Both the position numbers and the translations under genes were made by a program. Positions 1 through 8,405 of a stretch of DNA of 64,000 bases are shown here, in pieces; positions within the stretch are counted from its first letter, which is position 1, and each line of letters opens with the position of its first letter. Location: the NCBI RefSeq assembly GCF_007676705.1, contig NZ_VEBF01000002.1, forward strand, positions 558,001 through 622,000, in the 5' to 3' direction. The stretch is from Paenibacillus xylanexedens. GTDB lineage: Bacteria; Bacillota; Bacilli; Paenibacillales; Paenibacillaceae. The notes under the pieces are model-generated. The model was not told where the DNA came from. It did no database searches and worked only from the letters and a program-made list of their open reading frames with translations.

Positions 1-3000
1 GGCAACGACTACCCCGTTACGGTTGAAACATTCGATCCAGTCGTTGTCGACCAGTCCGGCTTCTTCTGCATCTTCGTAGTTCATCCAGATTGTCGGGCCA
101 CCTCGGAACAACGTCAGCATCGGCAGCGCATCATAGTACATACTGTGGATCGACCACTTATTATGCGGTGTCAGGTAGTTCAGGACAATCTCCTTTCCCC
201 CTTCGATCGGACGTTTGCTGTTCGGATGGAACGGCGTATGCTTCAGCACAGGTTTAAATGTCGCTAATGTCTCTCCGAACTCGCGGAGCATTGCATGATC
301 AATATAGAACTGCTGTCTGCCCGTCAATGTACGCCATGGAATCAGACGCTCCACATTGGTGGTGAATGGCGAATATCGGCGTCCGCCTTTTTCCGATCCG
401 CTGAAAGCAGGCGAGGTAATGACCGTTTTCGGTTTGGAAGTGATCTCGTCAAACGTAAAACATTCCTCAGACCGTTCCTCAGCCAAATCTTTCAGATGCA
501 ATGCCGTTTTCTGTTCAAGCGCTTCCCACGCACGCACAGCCATCTTGCCGTTCGTTGTACTGGACAAGGTCAGAATGGCCTCCGCAACATTACGGTCTGT
601 GCTCAGATCCGGACATCCTTGTCCCACGCCATCTTTACGGTGCACACCCAGGATGCCCTTGAGTTTTTCATACTCTTCACTGGCTGACCAGGATATGCCT
701 TTGGTACCGATTGGTTTATCCTTCACCACAGGTCCAAGGCTGATCATTTTGTTATATACGGCAGCATAGTCACGTTCCACGACCTGAATATGCGGCATCG
801 TTTTACCCGGGATTGCTTCACATTCTCCCGCACTCCAGTCTCTGATCTCTCCGTACGGTTGAGCAAGCTCATCTGGTGAATCATGCAACAGCGGTGTAGC
901 TATGATCTCCTTCTGTGGACCATCAAATTGCTGCGCAGCCATCTCGGAGAATACACGTGCAATTTCCTTGAAGGTATCCCAGTCCGAACGGGATTCCCAC
1001 TGCGTGGCTACCGCCGGATTAAATGGATGAACGAACGGATGCATATCCGTACTGCTCAGATCGCTTTTTTCATACCAGGTCGCTGCTGGCAGAACAATAT
1101 CGGAATACATCGCCGTACCTGCCATCCGGAAATCCATATTGATCATCAGGTCGAGTTTGCCTTCCGGTGCTTCATCCACCCATTCCACATGCTCTGGGCG
1201 CAGTCCATGATCGTCATCATTCAGCAATCCGTTCGTTGCACCGAGCAGATGCTTGAGGAAATACTCATGTCCTTTGCCGGAACTTGAGATCAGATTCGCT
1301 CTCCAGACAAATAGTACACGCGGGAAGTTCGCTGGATCATCCGGTTGCTCGATTGAGAACTTCAGATTTTTGTTCTGCAATTCTGAGGCTACATAAGCAC
1401 CGATCTCTTCCTTCGTCGTTGCTCCAGCCTGCAGTGCATCCTGATGCAGATCAATCGAGTTACGATTGAATTGTGGATAAGATGGAAGCCAGCCCATACG
1501 CGCAGCCATCACATTATAATCAGCCACATGCTGGAACCGCGGTTCACCCTCAAGCGCCGAAGTCAACTCTCCGACTTGGGTCTCCTCGTATCTCCATTGA
1601 TCTGTTGCAAAGTAGAAAAAGGATGTTCCGTTCTGCAGACGTGCAGGTCCGGTCCAGTCACGAGCAAAGGCAATCGTCTGCCAGCCTTCAGCCGGACGCA
1701 GTTTTTCTTGACCAACATAGTGCGCCCAACCTCCACCGTTCACACCCTGACAGCCTGTCATCAGTATTAAGTTAATGATGGCGCGATAGATGACGTCGGA
1801 GTTGTACCAGTGATTAATACCGGCTCCCATGATGATCATGGAACGCCCTTTGGTATCAATCGCATTTTGTGCAAACTCACGTGCAATCTGTACGACAGTC
1901 TCTTGGTCCACACCAGTGATTTTCTCTTGCCACTCCGGAGTGAATGGTTTTACCTGTGGTGCATGTAAGATGTCGTCTCCACGGTGAACACGTACACTCA
2001 ACTGCTCCGCACCAGTGACTACTTCTGCTGAATCCGCAGAACGTGTCATTTCACGTTCAATTCCGTATTTGGCAAGTACCAGATCGTATACGGCTGTTAC
2101 TGTAATCCATCTGTCCCCTAACCAAATCTGACGTACAGGAATCTGCCGCTTCATGACATGTTTTCCCTCATCATCAAAGTACGGCAGTTGAATGGTTACG
2201 AGGTCATGATGGACTCCGAGCATGGATAGTCTAGGATCAATCGGCTCACCGTTCTCCACCTGTTCCATTTTGAGATTCCATGTGCCTTCTTCCCCCCAAC
2301 GGAAGCCCAAACTTCCTTTTGGCATCGCATAGGTTCCACTGTTCTCATCGAATACAAGCGTTTTCCATGCCATATTGTTGCCCGTAATACCCAGGTCTTC
2401 CCCAACCAGAAATCTGCCTGCTGTGTGTATGCCGTCCTTTTCTTCCACAATCAGCAGATTTGGAAAGTCCGTATACTGTTTGGCATATTGCATGAAATAG
2501 TCCGTAGGCTTTTCAATATAAAACTCTTTCAGGATGACATGGCCCATAGCCATCGCCAGAGCGCCGTCCGTTCCTTGTTTTACCGACATCCATGTATCTG
2601 CAAATTTCACATATTCCGCATAATCCGGGCTGATCGATACCACTTTCGTTCCCCGATAACGTGCTTCAGCCAGGAAGTGGGCATCCGGTGTCCGCGTCAT
2701 TGGCAGATTCGAGCCCCATACCAGAATGTATCCCGAGTTGTACCAGTCACTGCTCTCCGGCACATCCGTTTGATCGCCCCAGATCTGAGGTGAAGCCGGC
2801 GGCAGATCCGCATACCAATCGTAGAAACTGAGCAATGGTGATCCCATTAAGGACAAGAACCTTGACCCTGCTGCATAACTGACCATCGACATGGCAGGAA
2901 TCGGAGAGAAACCAATAATCCGGTCCGGTCCGTATTCTTTGATCGTATGAATTAGCGAAGCGGCAATAATCTGTGTCACTTCACCCCATGACGCGCGAAT

Positions 3001-3483
3001 TAATCCACCTTTACCACGTACCGATTTGTATCTTTTCACTTTGGCCGGATCATCCGCAATACTGGACCATGCTTGAACCGGGTCACCATGTGTCTGAAGC
3101 GCATCACGCCACATGTCCAGCAGCGCACCACGTACGTAAGGATGTTTGACACGCAGCGGGCTGTACAGATACCATGAGAAACTCGCTCCACGTGGACAAC
3201 CTCGTGGCTCAAATTCCGGCATATCCGGTCCGGTTGAAGGATAATCAGTAGCCTGCGTTTCCCAAGTGACAATGCCGTCTTTCACATAGATCTGCCAGCT
3301 GCATGATCCGGTACAATTGACGCCGTGTGTGGAACGCACCACTTTGTCATGCTGCCAGCGGCGGCGGTAGACATCTTCCCAATCCCGGTTGACCGGGGAC
3401 ATCTCACTCCAGCCCTCCGCACTTTTTTCACGTTTGGCAAAATATTTGAGTTTGCCCATCCAGGGCATGCTTTTGTTACTCAT
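1..3483 (-). CDS. narG: Respiratory nitrate reductase alpha subunit NarG (3' end outside window)
   Basis: Catalytic subunit of membrane-bound respiratory nitrate reductase; reduces nitrate to nitrite with quinol electrons during anaerobic growth. The reading frame is open from the ATG at 3483 to base 1 (1161 codons), so only about the last 70-90 residues of the ~1230-residue family are missing. The FS0 iron-sulfur ligands are visible as His53, Cys57 and Cys61 (HGVNCTGSC) and Cys96 (PRGCPRG). The Mo-bis-MGD domain has the FYDWYADLPP stretch with the expected Mo-ligand Asp near 222, and the GRSMIIMGAG and GGGWAHYVGQEKLR blocks. A good GGAGG-type site precedes the start. moaA lies 57 bp upstream on the same strand; narH, narJ and narI are expected beyond the left edge. 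Confidence 0.97.
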   Translation of the reverse strand, partial: MSNKSMPWMGKLKYFAKREKSAEGWSEMSPVNRDWEDVYRRRWQHDKVVRSTHGVNCTGSCSWQIYVKDGIVTWETQATDYPSTGPDMPEFEPRGCPRGASFSWYLYSPLRVKHPYVRGALLDMWRDALQTHGDPVQAWSSIADDPAKVKRYKSVRGKGGLIRASWGEVTQIIAASLIHTIKEYGPDRIIGFSPIPAMSMVSYAAGSRFLSLMGSPLLSFYDWYADLPPASPQIWGDQTDVPESSDWYNSGYILVWGSNLPMTRTPDAHFLAEARYRGTKVVSISPDYAEYVKFADTWMSVKQGTDGALAMAMGHVILKEFYIEKPTDYFMQYAKQYTDFPNLLIVEEKDGIHTAGRFLVGEDLGITGNNMAWKTLVFDENSGTYAMPKGSLGFRWGEEGTWNLKMEQVENGEPIDPRLSMLGVHHDLVTIQLPYFDDEGKHVMKRQIPVRQIWLGDRWITVTAVYDLVLAKYGIEREMTRSADSAEVVTGAEQLSVRVHRGDDILHAPQVKPFTPEWQEKITGVDQETVVQIAREFAQNAIDTKGRSMIIMGAGINHWYNSDVIYRAIINLILMTGCQGVNGGGWAHYVGQEKLRPAEGWQTIAFARDWTGPARLQNGTSFFYFATDQWRYEETQVGELTSALEGEPRFQHVADYNVMAARMGWLPSYPQFNRNSIDLHQDALQAGATTKEEIGAYVASELQNKNLKFSIEQPDDPANFPRVLFVWRANLISSSGKGHEYFLKHLLGATNGLLNDDDHGLRPEHVEWVDEAPEGKLDLMINMDFRMAGTAMYSDIVLPAATWYEKSDLSSTDMHPFVHPFNPAVATQWESRSDWDTFKEIARVFSEMAAQQFDGPQKEIIATPLLHDSPDELAQPYGEIRDWSAGECEAIPGKTMPHIQVVERDYAAVYNKMISLGPVVKDKPIGTKGISWSASEEYEKLKGILGVHRKDGVGQGCPDLSTDRNVAEAILTLSSTTNGKMAVRAWEALEQKTALHLKDLAEERSEECFTFDEITSKPKTVITSPAFSGSEKGGRRYSPFTTNVERLIPWRTLTGRQQFYIDHAMLREFGETLATFKPVLKHTPFHPNSKRPIEGGKEIVLNYLTPHNKWSIHSMYYDALPMLTLFRGGPTIWMNYEDAEEAGLVDNDWIECFNRNGVVVA

Positions 3484-3540
3484 TGTTGTCCTCCCACATA
3501 TATGACCTGTTGATGCAAGTCGAATCCTGAACTGCTGTTG

Positions 3541-4542
3541 CTAACCTCCGATTTGCGACATATGTCGAAGCGTTGGCGTGCCGTCAATCTGTTGCCCGTT
3601 TAAGGCTTTTAACATGTCATGTGTTTCGGGTTTGGCTCCGAGCGCCGAGTAAAATAAATCCTGCACCGCCTTGTCATCACCCACGAGTGGACGAACATTG
3701 AACTCATCTGACCAGTAGAGACAAGGTTTGATATTTCCGTCTGCTGTCAGCCTGAGCCGATTGCAATTTCCGCAGAAATGACTGCTCACCGGGTGAATCA
3801 GACCAAAGGTTCCGGCAGCTCCCACAATGCGATAACTATCTGCCGGTCCATTGCCATAAATCTCTCCACAGCTTTCGTACTCCCATCGTGCTCCGCATGC
3901 TTCCAGCACATATTCGAGGGGCATATACCCTGATCTCCAACCTTCTCCACTTTCACCTATAGGCATGTACTCGATAAAACGAATATGAATGGGTTCATCC
4001 CGGGTCATCCTCAGAAAGTCTTCCACTTCATCGTCATTCACGCCTTTCATCAGCACCACGTTAAGTTTGATCGGATGAAATCCGGCTTTTTGGCTGGCCT
4101 TAATGCCGTCCAACACACGCTGCACCTTGCCGCCTCGGGTAATGCTTGCGAATCGTTCTGGCTTCAAAGAATCCAGGCTTATGTTCACCCGTGTTAGCCC
4201 CGCAGCCTTCAGCAGATCCGCATAAGCTGCCAAATAGATGCCATTGGTTGTCAATGCGATATCTTCAATTCCTGGAATAGCGGACAACATCGCAATCAGT
4301 TGATCCAGCCCCTTACGAACAAGAGGCTCCCCTCCAGTTAAACGCAATTTCCGAATGCCCAGTGGAGCAAGCGCCTTAACGATGGACGTGATTTCTTCAT
4401 AGGACAGGATTCGTTCTGTCGGTTCAAACTGCATTCCTTCCTCCGGCATGCAATACACACAGCGGAGATTACAGCGATCCGTAACCGAAATTCTTAAGTA
4501 ATCATGTTTTCTTCCAAACGGGTCCATTAATTTTGATTCCAT
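3541..4542 (-). CDS. moaA: GTP 3',8-cyclase MoaA (molybdenum cofactor biosynthesis)
   Basis: Radical-SAM enzyme that converts GTP to 3',8-cyclo-GTP, the first step of molybdopterin synthesis. 333 aa, a normal family length. The radical-SAM cluster motif is CNLRCVYC (Cys24, Cys28, Cys31); the second 4Fe-4S cluster motif is CGNCNRLRLT followed by a further Cys (KPCLYW). The C-terminus ends in Gly-Gly, which the family needs for activity. The start at 4542 has a GGGAGG site about 8 bp upstream; Met6 is an alternative. It lies immediately upstream of narG, so cofactor and apoenzyme are probably made from one FNR-driven transcript. Confidence 0.96.
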   Translation of the reverse strand: MESKLMDPFGRKHDYLRISVTDRCNLRCVYCMPEEGMQFEPTERILSYEEITSIVKALAPLGIRKLRLTGGEPLVRKGLDQLIAMLSAIPGIEDIALTTNGIYLAAYADLLKAAGLTRVNISLDSLKPERFASITRGGKVQRVLDGIKASQKAGFHPIKLNVVLMKGVNDDEVEDFLRMTRDEPIHIRFIEYMPIGESGEGWRSGYMPLEYVLEACGARWEYESCGEIYGNGPADSYRIVGAAGTFGLIHPVSSHFCGNCNRLRLTADGNIKPCLYWSDEFNVRPLVGDDKAVQDLFYSALGAKPETHDMLKALNGQQIDGTPTLRHMSQIGG

Positions 4543-4622
4543 ACACGTACCTCCCTTCTCTAGGGTGCTGTCTTCACATCAGCCGAAGGAGAAAGCTGTT
4601 TTCTCTCATCCAGTGTCATCTT

Positions 4623-4672
4623 GACGCTAAATATAAGGATGTCTCGCTCGCTGAACTGTGCAAAATATCACA
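4623..4672 (-). promoter_or_regulatory. FNR-type box and promoter for moaA-narG
   Basis: TGTGC-N6-TCACA at 4657-4672 matches the Bacillus FNR/CRP-type box with one mismatch. Its centre (4664.5) is 41.5 bp from the start point (about 4623) predicted from a minus-strand -10 TATATT at 4635-4630. This is class II activator geometry. A weaker AGTGC-N6-GCACA lies at 4686-4701. Box and spacing are seen in the sequence; FNR as the bound protein is inferred. Confidence 0.75.
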
Positions 4673-4774
4673 AGAAGTGAAACATAGTGCACAGTTGCAC
4701 ATCTATATATGCTCCGCAACCCTTTTCCAAACAGGATTCTGGTCTAAATAAGTCAAAATTATGGCAAAAGAAAA

Positions 4775-4826
4775 TGTGTGAGCCTGCTCACACAGACCCC
4801 TCTTCACGTTTTCTATAATCAAATTG
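4775..4826 (+). promoter_or_regulatory. Perfect FNR-type box and promoter for the DUF2249 operon
   Basis: TGTGA-N6-TCACA at 4777-4792 is a perfect FNR box; the palindrome extends to 4775-4794. A consensus -10 TATAAT sits at 4814-4819, giving a start near 4826, so the box is centred 41.5 bp upstream as class II activation requires. No -35 hexamer is evident, which fits activator dependence. With the minus-strand box about 120 bp away, this 320-bp intergenic region (4543-4862) forms a divergent anaerobic promoter. Confidence 0.85.
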
Positions 4827-4862
4827 CAGCACCCACACTATCCCAATCTGGAGGAATGACAC

Positions 4863-5096
4863 ATGAACACATACGCAGCAACCATTAATGCCACGGAGTA
4901 TCCACCGCATTTGAAACATAAAGTTATTTTCGAAACGTTTGAACAGCTGCAACCACAGGAATCCATGCTGCTCATCAATGATCACGATCCAAAGCCACTT
5001 CGATTCCAGTTCCAGTCCACACATCCTGATGGCTTCAACTGGGAGTATATTGAGCAGGGCCCTACAACCTTCCAAGTCAAGATCAGCAAACTATAG
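4863..5096 (+). CDS. DUF2249 domain protein, single domain
   Basis: 77-aa cytosolic protein made of one DUF2249 (SirA/TusA-like fold) domain. The family signature is clear: a hydrophobic strand, then SMLLINDHDPKPLRFQF and the terminal WEYIEQGPTTFQVKI. DUF2249 proteins recur beside denitrification, hemerythrin and heme-copper oxidase genes; the biochemical role is not established. The start has GGAGG at 4850-4854, 8 bp upstream. It is the first gene of the rightward operon behind the perfect FNR box, which implies induction when oxygen is low. Confidence 0.85.
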   Translation: MNTYAATINATEYPPHLKHKVIFETFEQLQPQESMLLINDHDPKPLRFQFQSTHPDGFNWEYIEQGPTTFQVKISKL

Positions 5097-5113
5097 ATTG
5101 GAGCTGAACCGCT

Positions 5114-5488
5114 ATGGCCCACGTTGAAATCATTGACGATACTACACTTCGCATCACGCTGAGGTTGGAAGATGCCACAACCATGGTGCAGATAGCACAG
5201 CGTGAGCAGGCCGAATATGCGCAAGAGATTATTACCATTTACGATAAAATGCCTGTGTTCGAATATACTCACTTCTGTTTTTACGCCTATGACAGTGCAA
5301 GACTTTTTGAGCGTGTGCTCGGCATGGACCCTAAAGCCTATCTGTCCTTCTCCCTCGATGCGCCGGAGTCATTCTTCTATGCGCTGTACGGTGGTATGGC
5401 CGCCCTGTATGAATCATCTCTACAGTTGGTACAGCAGACGGATGTAGCTGGCGCAGGATTGGATGTGAACGCACATGTCTCCATCTGA
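5114..5488 (+). CDS. Uncharacterised 124-aa protein in the FNR operon
   Basis: I do not recognise a named family. The 124-aa product is acidic and soluble by eye, with no signal peptide or membrane segment. It starts with a beta-rich stretch (VEIIDDTTLRITLRLED), then a helical part, then aromatic-rich segments (FEYTHFCFYAYD; FFYALYGGMAALYES). It starts 17 bp after the first DUF2249 gene and its 3' end overlaps the next gene by 14 bp, so translation is probably coupled. Its position suggests a role with the DUF2249 proteins in anaerobic nitrate or nitric-oxide metabolism; this is context only. Confidence 0.8.
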   Translation: MAHVEIIDDTTLRITLRLEDATTMVQIAQREQAEYAQEIITIYDKMPVFEYTHFCFYAYDSARLFERVLGMDPKAYLSFSLDAPESFFYALYGGMAALYESSLQLVQQTDVAGAGLDVNAHVSI

Positions 5489-6080
5489 TGTCCATATTGT
5501 TGAATTGGATGTGCGCCCTCATCTGAGTAAAAAGCTGGAGCCGTTTCAGCTGATCATGGACACGGTCAAGGGCCTTCAGCATGACGATGTGTTTGTACTA
5601 CATGCTCCATTCAAACCAACGCCTCTGCTCGGTATTCTCAAGCTGAAAGGATATTCCAGCACATCTGAACGTAGGAGTTCAGATCACTGGGTTACCACAT
5701 TTGTGCACAAAAAAAATAAAACCGGTGCAAAAGCATTATCTGCAATGGTTTTATCTGGATCAGAAGTTAATTCGGAACCCGATTCAGATGAAGAATCAGC
5801 TTCATGCAAAGGACATCCGGAGGAGCAAGCTGTTGCGATTGCAAACATTGAAACTCCACAGGAGGCCAAAGTTATATTGGACAATCGCGGATTGGAACCG
5901 CCACAGCCCATGATGCGAACACTTGCCGCACTGGAGCGTTGCAAACCTGGGGAAGTCGTACTGATTCATAATGACCGTGTACCTGTATTCCTGATTGAAG
6001 AGTTGAACAATCTCGGTTGCACCTACATGGTTGAGGATCAAGCCGATGGTACAGCCAAAGTGAGAATTGAAAAAGGGTAA
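5475..6080 (+). CDS. Double DUF2249 domain protein
   Basis: 201-aa cytosolic protein with two divergent DUF2249 domains. The first is about residues 6-75 (IVELDVRPHLSKKLEPFQLI ... DDVFVLHAPFKPTPL), the second about 128-200 (VILDNRGLEPPQPMMRTL ... GEVVLIHNDRVPVFL). They are joined by an acidic, Ser-rich linker around 90-120 (SEPDSDEESASCKG). The start overlaps the preceding gene by 14 bp and has only a weak Shine-Dalgarno, consistent with coupling. The next gene follows after 13 bp with a strong AAGGAGG. Two-domain versions may pair two partner-binding surfaces; function unknown. Confidence 0.82.
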   Translation: MSPSDVHIVELDVRPHLSKKLEPFQLIMDTVKGLQHDDVFVLHAPFKPTPLLGILKLKGYSSTSERRSSDHWVTTFVHKKNKTGAKALSAMVLSGSEVNSEPDSDEESASCKGHPEEQAVAIANIETPQEAKVILDNRGLEPPQPMMRTLAALERCKPGEVVLIHNDRVPVFLIEELNNLGCTYMVEDQADGTAKVRIEKG

Positions 6081-6093
6081 GGAGGCGAGAGCC

Positions 6094-7325
6094 ATGTCCA
6101 GGTTGCCGTTTCTTTTTATCATCACGGGCATCTTTGGATTTGTAATGTATCACGCCTTCTCTCTGCTCTCGCTGACAGGTTGGCTTGGTGATGAACTCAG
6201 AGGACCCGAAGGCTGGTTTCATGCCCATCTGTTTGTGCTCGGGTGGGCAACCATGCTGGCCATGGGTGCCGTTTATCAGTTGATACATGTTATTTTGCAA
6301 TCGAATATCTACAGTCTGGTTCTCGGTTATTGTCATTATTTCTTGTTCAGTATCGGGATCATGGGCATGTTATACGGCTTCATTCGTGCAGATGTCATCT
6401 GGATTTCCAGTTCTGCTACACTCGCGCTCTCGGGTATTCTCTTGTTCGGATGGAATATGGCTGTTACCCTCTTCCGTGCCTCACAGTGGAATCCGGTAAC
6501 AATCAGTGCCGCATGTTCCTGTCTCTATCTCGTTTAACCGGGCTTTCAGGTATGCTGATGGGTCTGAATTTTGCCTTTGGTAATTGGAATGGTCTGCATG
6601 AACGCTTATTCGGCGCACATATCTGGATGGGAACACTCGGCTGGTTTGGCATGTTAATTACCGGATTCAGTTACAAAATGCTGCCCATGTTCTACCTGTC
6701 CCACGATTATTCCATTCGATTGCAGAAAGTGGTCCTGGTTCTGTGGAATGCAGCTGTAATTACAGGCGTTGTCGCATTTCTCACAGGTATCAAGGGAGGC
6801 TTGCTCTGGTTCGCGCTCTTGCTCCTAACTGCAGCCCTACTCTTCTATGTGTATCACTTGGAGCAAATTCAGGAGAAACGTCACAAAAGCAACCCCGGCC
6901 CGGGCATTCGCTGGTCTGTCTATGTAAGTCGTGCCTTTGCCGTATATGCTGTCGCCCTACTGATTTATTCCGCGCAAGGAACCGAATTGCTGCTCCATCC
7001 ACATGTTGTTCTATTGTCTGGATGGGTATATCTAGGAGGTTGGGTGTCTCTCACCATACTTGGCTATGCCTCCAAAATCGTGCCTTTTCTGTGGTGGACC
7101 CATAAATATGGCAAGCAGGCAGGCAGACCCGGGACACCGCTAATGGCTGGTATGCTGAGTGAACGGAATGTCAATTGGGGGATGATCGCCATGGTGGCTG
7201 GAAGCCTTCTGCTAGTCAGTGGAATTCTGATTAATCTGGCTGAGGTCATGATGGTTGGAGGAACAATCTTATCTCTGGTCTCCATCGTTTATATAGCGAA
7301 TATTGCTTTGGTATTCAGACGTTAA
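6094..7325 (+). pseudogene. Heme-copper-oxidase/NnrS-like polytopic membrane protein, frameshifted
   Basis: A roughly 410-residue integral membrane protein split by a frameshift. The first frame runs from ATG 6094 (AAGGAGG 8 bp upstream) to the TAA at 6535-6537. The rest of the protein continues in the -1 frame to 7325. The break lies in CTCGTTTAACC; one extra T in TTT (6533-6535) would restore ...CLYLV-LTGLSGMLMG. About ten membrane segments carry conserved-looking histidines (WFHAHLFVLGW, GAHIWMGTLGW, LLHPHVVLLSG, WWTHKYG). These resemble heme-ligand patterns of heme-copper oxidase subunit I and NnrS-like proteins. It may be a true inactivating mutation or a homopolymer sequencing error. 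Its neighbours suggest a role in nitric-oxide or nitrate respiration. Confidence 0.8.
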
Positions 7326-7352
7326 TATTAAAAGTTAGATTGGAGAGTGAAC

Positions 7353-7655
7353 ATGATGGAACAAACAACGCATTTACTTGAATGTCTCAAGGAAGTATAT
7401 GACCCTGAATTAGGTGTCAATATCGTTGACCTTGGTCTGGTGTATGAAGTAAGGGAAGAAGCTGAACGAGTACATGTACGGATGACGCTGACTACACCAG
7501 GTTGTCCGCTGCACGATACCATCGTTCGTGCGGTGAAATGGGTTTTACAGGAAAATACGAGCAAGACTGATATTGATGTTCAAGTGGTGTGGGAGCCACA
7601 GTGGTCTCCACAGCTGATGTCGAATGAAGCCAAGGAAATGCTGGGATACTTCTAG
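7353..7655 (+). CDS. MIP18/DUF59-family metal-sulfur cluster assembly factor
   Basis: 100-aa cytosolic protein of the MIP18 (DUF59, SufT/PaaD-like) family, which helps mature Fe-S proteins. The family block YDPELGVNIVDLGLVYEV is near residues 16-33, and the reactive cysteine motif TTPGCPLHD puts Cys at 51. GGAGA at 7342-7346 lies 6 bp from the ATG at 7353; a second ATG follows directly and a GTG at 7347 is also in frame. It is the last gene of the FNR operon and ends before a terminator. It may serve the Fe-S-rich nitrate reductase system; this is inferred from position. Confidence 0.9.
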   Translation: MMEQTTHLLECLKEVYDPELGVNIVDLGLVYEVREEAERVHVRMTLTTPGCPLHDTIVRAVKWVLQENTSKTDIDVQVVWEPQWSPQLMSNEAKEMLGYF

Positions 7656-7708
7656 GCAGAATGACTATAGACCGGATGAATGAACAAGTTGTTGGGGGAA
7701 TACGAAGA

Positions 7709-7755
7709 AGCGTACTTAAATCTGATGTTCTCAGACTCAAGTATGCTTTTTGTTT
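7709..7755 (+). terminator. Terminator of the DUF2249 operon
   Basis: Imperfect 17-bp stem (AGCGTACTTAAATCTGA at 7709-7725 pairing with 7731-7747, two mismatches), followed by TTTTTGTTTT. It closes the rightward operon. The remainder to 7920 holds nothing I recognise. Confidence 0.75.
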
Positions 7756-7920
7756 TGCGATGGGAACATACACTTGATATACACCCCGGAGATTGCTAGA
7801 AGGACGAATGTTGGAGAAGAGTATTCTTGAATAAAAATAAATAAGGAAACTCCAGAATAGAGTTCCCCTTATATTGGTGCCGATCAGTGAATCATTTTAT
7901 CGATTGCTTGATATTAGATC

Positions 7921-8265
7921 TTAGATGTCCTTTGCATACGATGCTGCTGGTACTTTATTTAACACCACGAACAAACGAACCTCCTGATCTCCTGTATTAC
8001 GGAATGCGAACTCCACTTCACCGCCGCAATGAATTACATCCTCTTGTTTCACCTCTTGTTCTTTTCCATCCAGCATAAGTGTGCCTGTGCCTTCGACCAC
8101 CAGCAAAATAACGTCTGTGCCCGAATGTTTATGAACGGGAAGCTGTTGTCCTGGCAGAAAATGAAGTACAAAGGTCACTCCACCCCCCTGTTGGAATAAA
8201 ACACGTTTCGTAAAACGGTCCTCGCTGAATACTTTAACTTCTTGCAATGACGTGATACTCATCAT
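7921..8265 (-). CDS. Small single-domain cupin protein
   Basis: 114-aa protein with one cupin beta-barrel. Motif 1 is the PVHKHSGTDVILLVVEG region, with His residues as likely metal ligands; motif 2 is reduced (CGGEVEFAFRNTGD), giving a partial metal site. The start is placed at the first of two adjacent ATGs (8265) because GAGGAGG lies 6 bp upstream. The frame extends to 8301 but without a better site. It is monocistronic and convergent with the DUF2249 operon. Cupins this small often sense or bind small ligands; the substrate cannot be read from sequence. Confidence 0.85.
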   Translation of the reverse strand: MMSITSLQEVKVFSEDRFTKRVLFQQGGGVTFVLHFLPGQQLPVHKHSGTDVILLVVEGTGTLMLDGKEQEVKQEDVIHCGGEVEFAFRNTGDQEVRLFVVLNKVPAASYAKDI

Positions 8266-8312
8266 AATCGTCCTCCTCGATAATATAATCTGTGAATGCA
8301 TTCATCTTATCG

Positions 8313-8356
8313 CAAAAAAGCCCGCATTTCCTTGATCTGAATCAAGAAATACGGGC
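8313..8356 (-). terminator. Terminator of the bceAB transcript
   Basis: Stem GCCCGtATTTC-TTGAT / ATCAAGgAAATgCGGGC (8320-8356), followed on the minus strand by TTTTTT (8319-8314). It lies 50 bp beyond the permease stop. Just past it, a 12-bp palindrome TGAATGCATTCA (8293-8304) lies in the cupin promoter region. Confidence 0.85.
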
Positions 8357-8405
8357 AATGAACAGATCATGGTCGGTCCCTTATGATCGTTTGTTTCTAA
8401 GATGG

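Noticed and set aside
6243..6530. Upstream part of the second frame of the oxidase-like gene as a separate protein start
   Set aside because: The first ~95 codons of that frame are a shadow of the true upstream frame; only the part after the break looks like membrane protein.
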